Source: Streptomyces sp. NBC_01264
Lineage (GTDB): Bacteria; Actinomycetota; Actinomycetes; Streptomycetales; Streptomycetaceae
Reading direction: 5' to 3'
Assembly: GCF_026340675.1 (NCBI RefSeq)
Contig: NZ_JAPEOX010000002.1
Coordinates: forward strand, 2,232,001-2,296,000
Length of the DNA: 64,000 nucleotides
The position numbers and the translations under genes were made by a program. Positions 58,607-64,000 of the stretch are shown here, one piece after another. Within the stretch, counting starts at the first letter, position 1, and each line of letters starts with the position of its first letter. The notes below the pieces were generated by a model. It had not been told where the DNA came from. It ran no database searches and saw only the letters and a list, made by a program, of their open reading frames with translations.

Positions 58607-60055
58607 GTGCCACAACAGGTCAACGAACGGCAGCAACAGGTACTGCAATGGGTCGGCCGAGGCTGCCCTGACGGCGTATGGGAAGGAACTGGATACAAAC
58701 TCAGCTGCCAGGCCCTACACAGCCGTGGACTTGTCAGAGTCTCCAAGCGGCAAGGCAAGTGGTCCGTCGTGCTCACCGAGGCCGGCCAGCAGTATCTGGA
58801 GCACGGGTCTCAACCGCTGGAACAGCCTCGTGGCGAGAACACCGCTCCCCCGCCACGGGCGAAAATCCAGTCATCCGACATGGCCAAGATCGAGAATTCC
58901 GGCACCAAGGCAGCCCTGCCCCTGCCGGTGCAGCGGACCAGGCCACTTCCGCGCAAGAAGGCCAAGACCGTTACAGAGCAGCTCCTGGAAGAGCTCGCGG
59001 AGGCCGGCGGCCGTATCGTCAAACGCGAAGCCAGTGGTCGGGAGACCGAGAAATGGCCAATCCGCGTTGCCGCGGCACGCCGGTCCGGAAAGATCCCCGC
59101 GACGAAGGAACTGCACGCAGGCTGGTGCAACGACGGATATGAAATCCGGCTCGTCGACACCCCCGCCTGGCGCTTTGCCGTGCTGCCGCCCGTCCCCGTA
59201 CCGGCACGGCTCACTACGCCGCATCCGGTGGTCAAAGCGCTGCAGGCGCACCCCCAGCCCATGGCCCTGACCAAAGCTGTACAGGGCAGAGCCTTCCGCC
59301 TCATCCACGCATTGCTCACCGCAACGCAGAAGCTGGGGTACGCCAGCGCATTCGGCACGGCCGACAGTGCCCCCGCACCACACCGCCGGCGAAACGGCCC
59401 GCCCCACTTCACCATCACGGCCCAAGGTCAGCGATGCGATTTCCTCATCCTGCAGGAACAGGACCGCACCGAACACATCCCCACGAAGAAGGAACTCTCG
59501 GACGCCGAGAAGCACTCCTGGGTCAGGATTCCCCGGTACGACACCTCCCCCGCCGAACGTCTACGAATCTGTGTCGGCGGCGGGCTGCGACACAGGGCTG
59601 GCGAGTGGGCCGATATGGCCGCCTGCCCGCTTGAGGACCAGCTCGCCGAGATCGTGCAGGAAGTGGGGCTTCGGGGCGAGGCCGCCGAGCGCAAACGACT
59701 GGCCGATCTGGAGGCAGCGCGGGAAAAGCGGCTGCAGTGGGAGGCCGCAATGCGACGGGCAAAGATCGACTTCGCCGAGGCGGCCCGAGTCCAGCATCTC
59801 GAAGCGCAGGAACGGGCATGGCGCCGCGCAACGGGTCTGGCCGAGTACATCGGCGCCCTCCGTATCCACGCACAGACCTTGGCGACCGGTCCGGAGAGAG
59901 ACGGAGCCGAGGCATGGATCGCCTGGGCTGCCGATCATGTGGAGCGCCTAAACCCGCTCAACGGGACGCTCCGCCTACCCGAGATTCCTGAACCGCGCGC
60001 CAGCGACCTACAGCCGTTCCTGCACGGGTGGAACCCCTACGGTCCCGGCTACTAG
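58607..60055 (+). CDS. Hypothetical coiled-coil protein near the right end
   Basis: About 482 residues from GTG 58607, 6 bases after GGGGAG; GTG 58589 is possible. The N-terminus resembles a winged helix (ALHSRGLVRVSKRQGKWSVVLTEAGQQYLEHG). The middle contains HIPTKKELSDAEKHSWVRIPRYD, then a long charged helix (ERKRLADLEAAREKRLQWEAAMRRAKIDFAEAARVQHLEAQERAW) and a conserved-looking tail PEPRASDLQPFLHGWNPYGPGY. I have seen this kind of protein as a widespread actinobacterial hypothetical family; no function is known to me. It is the last gene before the right arm. Confidence 0.7.
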   Translation: MPQQVNERQQQVLQWVGRGCPDGVWEGTGYKLSCQALHSRGLVRVSKRQGKWSVVLTEAGQQYLEHGSQPLEQPRGENTAPPPRAKIQSSDMAKIENSGTKAALPLPVQRTRPLPRKKAKTVTEQLLEELAEAGGRIVKREASGRETEKWPIRVAAARRSGKIPATKELHAGWCNDGYEIRLVDTPAWRFAVLPPVPVPARLTTPHPVVKALQAHPQPMALTKAVQGRAFRLIHALLTATQKLGYASAFGTADSAPAPHRRRNGPPHFTITAQGQRCDFLILQEQDRTEHIPTKKELSDAEKHSWVRIPRYDTSPAERLRICVGGGLRHRAGEWADMAACPLEDQLAEIVQEVGLRGEAAERKRLADLEAAREKRLQWEAAMRRAKIDFAEAARVQHLEAQERAWRRATGLAEYIGALRIHAQTLATGPERDGAEAWIAWAADHVERLNPLNGTLRLPEIPEPRASDLQPFLHGWNPYGPGY

Positions 60056-60186
60056 GCCCCGCCGATTGTCACAGAGCGTATTCATGGAGAGAAGGCAGAG
60101 CGCGGGCCTCACACCGACCGGCTCTGTTGCCCACTACCGAAAAGGGTGCCGCCCAGAGCAGGATCGCGATCTGCTCCGAGGAGTCG

Positions 60187-60221
60187 CCGTCGATGCCTGA
60201 CGACTCGTCAGGCATCGACGG
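60187..60221. repeat. 35-bp perfect palindrome near the right end
   Basis: Arms ccgtcgatgcctgacga and tcgtcaggcatcgacgg (17 bp each, no mismatch) around a single C. Too short a loop for an ordinary terminator at full length, though a shorter stem is possible. Only 22 bp from the right inverted arm. Confidence 0.85.
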
Positions 60222-60243
60222 CGGCGTGCGTCAAACGTGCGTC

Positions 60244-60298
60244 ACGAGCGTCAAATCTGCGTCAAGATATCGCCCGTAACGCCCACAACGCACATAGC
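60244..60298 (-). repeat. Right terminal inverted arm
   Basis: Counterpart of 38213-38267 in opposite orientation (41 of 55 identical). Just outside it are further GCGTCAAA-type repeats (gtgcgtcaaacgtgcgtcacg, 60226-60246), suggesting an array of recombinase sites. Confidence 0.7.
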
Positions 60299-60320
60299 GC
60301 ACATCGGCCTAACCTGCAGG

Positions 60321-60397
60321 TCAGAGGCCCTTTCCAACGGGCTCAAGGATCGCGACACACTCGACATGCTGGGTCATCGAAATAAGGTCTATCAAAA
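60321..60397 (-). pseudogene. Second methyltransferase 3' tail
   Basis: The minus strand reads DLISMTQHVECVAILEPVGKGL and TGA at 60321, a diverged copy of the tail at 38081. No 5' gene part is joined to it on the right, so it is a captured attachment-site copy rather than a gene. Confidence 0.75.
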
Positions 60398-60430
60398 ACA
60401 TGTGAAAGGAAACCGCAGGTCAGCGGCCTG
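60321..60430. repeat. Right copy of 110-bp direct repeat (attR / next attL)
   Basis: Gap-free match to 38081-38190 in the same orientation. AACCTGCAGGTCA precedes it at 60311 and AACCGCAGGTCA lies inside at 60411. Downstream, cagagtgggcgct at 60471 also resembles cattatgggcgct at 38221, so this copy looks like the left end of another related element. Confidence 0.75.
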
Positions 60431-60890
60431 CATGGCGCAAATTGGACAGGCTGCCGGTATGCGTTACGTGCAGAGTGGGCGCTATGTGCAGCGCGCTGAC
60501 GCTCCTTGCCTGCCTCTGACCGGGCGAAAAGGGCCCCGGCACGGGCCGTCCACTGACGCCCGCGCCTTGCGCCACTCAGCACCAAGCCACCCGGGAAGCC
60601 GGTCAGGCGCGGAGGGACACCCCGGGCTCCACGAGAGGTCCGGAGAACCATGCCGACCTGGCTGAGGGTCCTGCGCCCGCCCTCAGTACTCCCGCCGAGA
60701 CAGCGCAGCAAGGGCCAGGGGCTTATCCTCCAGCACTTCCAAGGAGCCGATACCCCCTGGTCCGGCCCAGGTCAGATGCCTGGAACGCGGAGGCGAGCCT
60801 GCCACGCGCCCTGCCTCGGCGGGCTCCCGGGAGCGCCGCCATCGCAGGTATGCGTCCCGCGGGGCCCCGGTTTCGGGCATGCTGGTGAGC
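60431..60890. other. Left end of a second element, non-coding
   Basis: About 460 bp with no convincing gene. 60471-60505 resembles the left inverted arm of the first element. The remainder is featureless to me. Confidence 0.4.
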
Positions 60891-61217
60891 ATGAGCAGCA
60901 GGTACGCACAGCTCCGGCCGTACACCCTGCCGGACTCGCTCGGGGAGCTGAGCGGGCCGGAGGACGGCCTCGTGGTCCTGCCCCGGCACCTGGACTGGGG
61001 CCCGCATTACGAATACGACCTGTCCGACGACGCCGACGTGCTATTGATGTACGAGCGGGTGATCCGTGAGGCGCAGACGCCGGGGGACCTGCACGCACAC
61101 CTCGACATCGCTGTACTGCGTACCCACTGGCGGGCGCTATTCCTGCCCAGCCCGGCGAGAGCCGCCTGGGAGGCTCGCTTCCCTGAGCTCGCCAGCACGT
61201 CGGCGGCGGCCGCGTAG
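60891..61217 (+). CDS. Small partner of AbiEii-like gene
   Basis: About 108 residues, ATG 60891 (MSSRYAQLRPYTLPDSLGEL); GTG 60885 and ATG 60879 are also in frame. GLVVLPRHLDWGPHYEYDLSDDADVLLMYERVIREAQ is typical of a small actinobacterial protein found immediately upstream of AbiEii-type nucleotidyltransferases. Its TAG overlaps the GTG of the next gene by one base. By analogy with AbiE systems it could be an antitoxin, but it lacks the AbiEi winged helix. Confidence 0.7.
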   Translation: MSSRYAQLRPYTLPDSLGELSGPEDGLVVLPRHLDWGPHYEYDLSDDADVLLMYERVIREAQTPGDLHAHLDIAVLRTHWRALFLPSPARAAWEARFPELASTSAAAA

Positions 61218-61993
61218 TGGAGGATCTGCATCACCGGCTGATCCGTATCGGCCTGGACGCACTCGCCGAGGATTTCGGCTACCGGCTGGCCGGCGGGTAC
61301 GCCGTCCAGGCCCATCGACTGGTCAGCCGCGTCAGCGACGACGTCGACCTGTTCACCCCGATCGGGCGGGCCGAAGGCGAGCTGCCGCAGGCGATCGCCC
61401 GCCTCGTCGAGGCGTACCAGGCGGCCGGGTACGTGGTCCAGGTGACCCAGCAGGCGCAGGTATACGCCCGTCTGCACGTCACCGACCCCGCCTCCGGCGC
61501 CCAGTCCAAGGTCGAACTGGTAGGCGACCTTCTACACCATCCGCCCGTCGAGTCGGACCTCGGCCCGGTCCTCCACCTCGACGACCTGGCCGCCGCCAAG
61601 ACCGGCGCCCTTTTCGGCCGGGCCGAGGTCCGGGACGCCATCGACGTCAAGGCACTCCTCGACGCCGGGTACACCCGCGCCCGGCTTCTCGACCTCGCCG
61701 CGCAGAACGAAGCCGAGCCCAACCTCGACGAGTACGTCTCAGCCCTCGCCCGTGTCGGGAACCACACCGACAGGCAGTTCGCCGCCTACGGCCTCGACTC
61801 CAAGGCTGCGCATGCCATCCGCGAGGAATTCACCGACTGGCACCGCGAACTCATCCGCCTCATGCATGCCGAAGCCAGCAGCACCAACCCGGCCCAGGCC
61901 GAGTCGCCAGTGGAACAGCCGGGGAAATCGATCAGCGGCCCGCTGCCTCCCTCACCGCCTCCCCCAGGCCCGGGGTCCGGCAGGCTGCGCTAG
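61217..61993 (+). CDS. AbiEii/AbiGii-type nucleotidyltransferase
   Basis: 258 residues, GTG 61217. The nucleotidyltransferase site is LAGGYAVQAHRLVSRVSDDVDLFT (GG then D-x-D), followed by KVELVGDL and VLHLDDLAAAKTGALFGRAEVRDAIDVKAL, the DUF1814/AbiEii pattern. Members are toxins of type IV-like abortive infection systems or MenA-like tRNA-modifying enzymes. The last 40 residues are Pro-rich. Coupled to the small upstream gene. Confidence 0.85.
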   Translation: MEDLHHRLIRIGLDALAEDFGYRLAGGYAVQAHRLVSRVSDDVDLFTPIGRAEGELPQAIARLVEAYQAAGYVVQVTQQAQVYARLHVTDPASGAQSKVELVGDLLHHPPVESDLGPVLHLDDLAAAKTGALFGRAEVRDAIDVKALLDAGYTRARLLDLAAQNEAEPNLDEYVSALARVGNHTDRQFAAYGLDSKAAHAIREEFTDWHRELIRLMHAEASSTNPAQAESPVEQPGKSISGPLPPSPPPPGPGSGRLR

Positions 61994-62311
61994 GTGTTCT
62001 GCCCACGGAGGTCAGGAGGTGTGACCGACGGCGGCTGGGCGCGTTGCGACGGCTACCGCAGTTCGGCGCCGCATCCCGTACGCGAATCGGTCAATCATCA
62101 GATCCCCTCCCACGCGCCCCGCCCGGGGCGTCCTCTTCCCTCTGTTGTCCGTGCGGTACGCGCAGACGGCACCGTGGTGATCACCGGCACGAGGGGAACC
62201 TAGCGAGCTAACGAGACACCGTCAGAACCCTTGCCCCAAAAGGCTGTTCGACTGGCTCGATCTCGCGAGGCCCTGCGCGACTTGTGAGATCCAGCCCCGC
62301 AGAATGGCGCG
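61994..62311. other. Gap between convergent genes
   Basis: About 318 bp between the AbiEii-like gene and the convergent GAF-ANTAR gene. No gene or clear strong hairpin seen. Confidence 0.4.
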
Positions 62312-63061
62312 TCAGGCCTGGGGCCGGGATCGGTCCGGGTGGGGGATCTGGGTGGTCTCGAAGGTGCCGTCGGCGATCTGGCGTGCCAGTTGCGCGAGCT
62401 GGTGGTGATGGGCGCGTGCGTAGGAGCGGAACGCGGCGAATGCCTCGTCGACAGTGACCTGCCAGCGTTCCGCCAGGATGCCCTTGACCTGTTCCAGCAC
62501 GATGCGGCTGGTCAGGGCGTGCTGGAGTTGGACGCGCTCGACCTCGCTGTGGGCGACGGTGCGCTGCTGCAGGATGGCGATGGTCGCCACGTCCGCCAGT
62601 GCTTGGGCGAGGGCGATGTCCTGGGCGCTGAGCGGGTCGGGGTCGGTCTGGAACAGGCCCATCACTCCGATGACCCGGCCGCGCAGCCGGAGCGGGATCG
62701 CGTTGGCGGTTACGAACCCGGTTTCGGCGGCGCGTGGGGCGAACTGTGGCCAGCCCGAGGTGATCTGGGGGTCGCTCAAGTTGATGTTGGTGCGTGGCTC
62801 GCCGCTCTTGTAGCAGTCCACGCAGGGGCCCTGGTCGTGCTGGGTGGCGAAGAGTTCCAGCAGTCGGGTGTGTTCGTCGGAGGCTGCCATGGTCTGCAGG
62901 ACCTCATGCTGGTCGGCCAGCATGATGCCGACGGCGGCCACGTCCAGCAGTTCCATGCAGCGCACGGAGAGCTGCTGGAGGAAGTCGATGAGGTCGAAGT
63001 CGTCGATCAGGGAGTCTGCGACTTCCACGAAGACCTGGGTCACGTGTTGTTCTCGGGTCAC
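62312..63061 (-). CDS. GAF-ANTAR regulator
   Basis: 249 residues from GTG 63061 (VTREQHVTQVF), with AAGGAC upstream. GAF domain about 10-165 (LLDVAAVGIMLADQHEVLQTMAASDEHTRLLELF; QGPCVDCYKSGEP with two Cys; GFVTANAIPLRLRGRVIGVMGLF). C-terminal ANTAR domain LQHALTSRIVLEQVKGILAERWQVTVDEAFAAFRSYAR. ANTAR proteins bind paired RNA hairpins and act as antiterminators. Five bases downstream of the second GAF gene, so one operon. Confidence 0.9.
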   Translation of the reverse strand: MTREQHVTQVFVEVADSLIDDFDLIDFLQQLSVRCMELLDVAAVGIMLADQHEVLQTMAASDEHTRLLELFATQHDQGPCVDCYKSGEPRTNINLSDPQITSGWPQFAPRAAETGFVTANAIPLRLRGRVIGVMGLFQTDPDPLSAQDIALAQALADVATIAILQQRTVAHSEVERVQLQHALTSRIVLEQVKGILAERWQVTVDEAFAAFRSYARAHHHQLAQLARQIADGTFETTQIPHPDRSRPQA

Positions 63062-63066
63062 GGTGA

Positions 63067-63804
63067 TCAGTCCTTGTCTACGGCGGTCGGGGGCGTGCCG
63101 TTGCCAGTGCCGTTGTGGTCCAGGCGAAGCCGCCGATCCACCACGTCCTTGGAGATGTCGGTGATGGAACGTCCGCTGCTGTAAGCGTGCGCGCGCAGTC
63201 GTAGGAGAGCTTGGGGCAGGGGCAGGGAGAGTTGGACGCTGAGCATGCCGGTCGCCTGGTGGACCACCGCGTGCTGCAAGGCGTGCGGAGAGTCCACCGG
63301 CGCGTGGGTGCCCAGAGGTGGTTCGCCGCTGCCCAGGCAGCGGGCGGCCAGCGCGGCGGCCAGCGTGAGCGCATCGTCGGTCTGCTGGCCGGTCAGTGGA
63401 CCCGGCGTTCGGCGCACTGCTGTCAGGACGCCGACGCGGATCGCGCCGATGCCCATCGGGAAGCAGAACACCGCGCGGGCGTCCAGGTCGGGGGCCTCCA
63501 TGGACAGTGCCGGCCAGCGGGCGTGTCGGACCCGGGCCAGGTCTGGTACCCACACCATCGCGCCGGTACGGACCGCCTCTGGTCCCGGCCCCTCGCCGAG
63601 GGTCAGTTGCAGGTCCTCGAATCGGCGCGTGGTGAGGTCCGAGCACCACATGAGCTCGGTCAGGTTGGCTGCGGTGGCCAGGGAGACCGCGAGACCGTCC
63701 ACGCCCAGGGCCTGGGCGCCGGCCAGGGTGGCGTCGTCGACGCCCTGGGACCGGTCGTCGAGTTGCAGCGTGCGCAGGACCGAGGCCATGCGGTCACTGA
63801 TCAT
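63067..63804 (-). CDS. GAF-domain regulator, probable ANTAR-like tail
   Basis: 245 residues, ATG 63804. GAF-like body (LTLGEGPGPEAVRTGAMVWVPDL, ARAVFCFPMGIGAIRVGVLTAVR) and a C-terminal helical segment ALQHAVVHQATGMLSVQLSLPLPQALLRLRAHAYSSGRSITDISKDVV that has the ANTAR pattern. Tandem with the next GAF-ANTAR gene, suggesting the two proteins form a sensor pair. The signal is unknown. Confidence 0.82.
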   Translation of the reverse strand: MISDRMASVLRTLQLDDRSQGVDDATLAGAQALGVDGLAVSLATAANLTELMWCSDLTTRRFEDLQLTLGEGPGPEAVRTGAMVWVPDLARVRHARWPALSMEAPDLDARAVFCFPMGIGAIRVGVLTAVRRTPGPLTGQQTDDALTLAAALAARCLGSGEPPLGTHAPVDSPHALQHAVVHQATGMLSVQLSLPLPQALLRLRAHAYSSGRSITDISKDVVDRRLRLDHNGTGNGTPPTAVDKD

Positions 63805-63862
63805 CTGCCATCACCGCTCGCCCTGCGACAGAGCCGGGCGGGCCCGCTGTGGCCGGTCCTGG

Positions 63863-64000
63863 TCATGAGGCCAGCAGCCTGGGGTACACCACAGCCGGGA
63901 CCCATGCGCCGACTTCGGGCGCGCGGGGTAGCCGGTGGAGGAGGAAACCGGTGCCGGTCAGGGCCAAGAGCCGGATCAGCATCGGGCGCGGGTGATGCAG
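63863..64000 (-). CDS. C-terminus of a possible STAS-domain protein
   Basis: 46 codons enter from the right window edge and end at TGA 63863: ..RPMLIRLLALTGTGFLLHRLPRAPEVGAWVPAVVYPRLLAS. The LLALTGTGFLLHRL segment resembles the end of anti-sigma factor antagonists. Partial, so tentative. Confidence 0.4.
   Translation of the reverse strand: MHHPRPMLIRLLALTGTGFLLHRLPRAPEVGAWVPAVVYPRLLAS

Noticed and set aside
60187..60221. Palindrome as a simple rho-independent terminator
   Set aside because: The one-base centre and the lack of a T-tract make it untypical, although termination by a shorter stem cannot be excluded.

Overview
The window looks like Streptomyces or a close relative: GC-rich DNA, GTG/TTG starts, operons coupled by 4-base overlaps, and repeated 19-bp iron boxes of the DmdR1/DtxR type (consensus TTAGGTTAGGCTCACCTAA).

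1-5.5 kb holds ordinary chromosomal genes: the 3' part of meaB, a type I L-asparaginase facing an Lrp/AsnC regulator, an acidic 749-residue protein of unknown function and a DUF3800-like protein.

5.9-37.3 kb is an enlarged coelichelin-type siderophore locus. The core follows the S. coelicolor cch order: mbtH (cchK), esterase (cchJ), ABC half-exporter (cchI), the 3662-residue NRPS (cchH), a second half-exporter (cchG), lipoprotein (cchF), ATPase (cchE), two permeases (cchD, cchC), ornithine N5-monooxygenase (cchB) and the divergent formyltransferase (cchA). The NRPS reads A-T-E-C-A-T-E-C-A-T. The specificity residues I extracted by eye are DINYWGGIGK, DFWNIGMVHK and DMENLGLINK, matching formyl-hydroxyornithine, threonine and hydroxyornithine. 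Attached to this core, behind iron boxes, are (a) an operon of a YtcJ-like amidohydrolase, a 76-residue protein and an Sfp-type phosphopantetheinyl transferase and (b) a private ornithine pathway: a GNAT acetyltransferase plus argC-argJ-argB-argD joined by GTGA overlaps, without argR/F/G/H. About ten iron boxes would let iron starvation switch on ornithine supply, carrier activation, assembly, export and uptake together.

37.5-38.05 kb is a YceI-family gene. Next comes the last 20-odd codons of a TrmA/RumA-like RNA methyltransferase, cut off where foreign DNA begins. A 74%-identical copy of the same 110 bp lies at 60.32-60.43 kb in the same orientation, and 55-bp inverted arms sit 22 bp inside each boundary. 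I read 38.17-60.32 kb as a 22-kb integrated element, with a second related element starting at 60.4 kb. The first element carries an arsC remnant, an AEP primase-helicase with an Lsr2-like tail, a frameshifted ssb, a CcbP-like protein, an HTH gene coupled to an XPB/Ssl2-wing-like gene, RecD2, transposase debris, a complete type II Wadjet operon (jetABCD), two unknown proteins and an IS5-family insertion with a broken transposase. I found no recombinase in it.

60.4-64 kb, the start of the second element, has an AbiEii-type nucleotidyltransferase with a small partner, two GAF signalling genes (the first with a clear ANTAR domain) and the end of a possible STAS-like gene.
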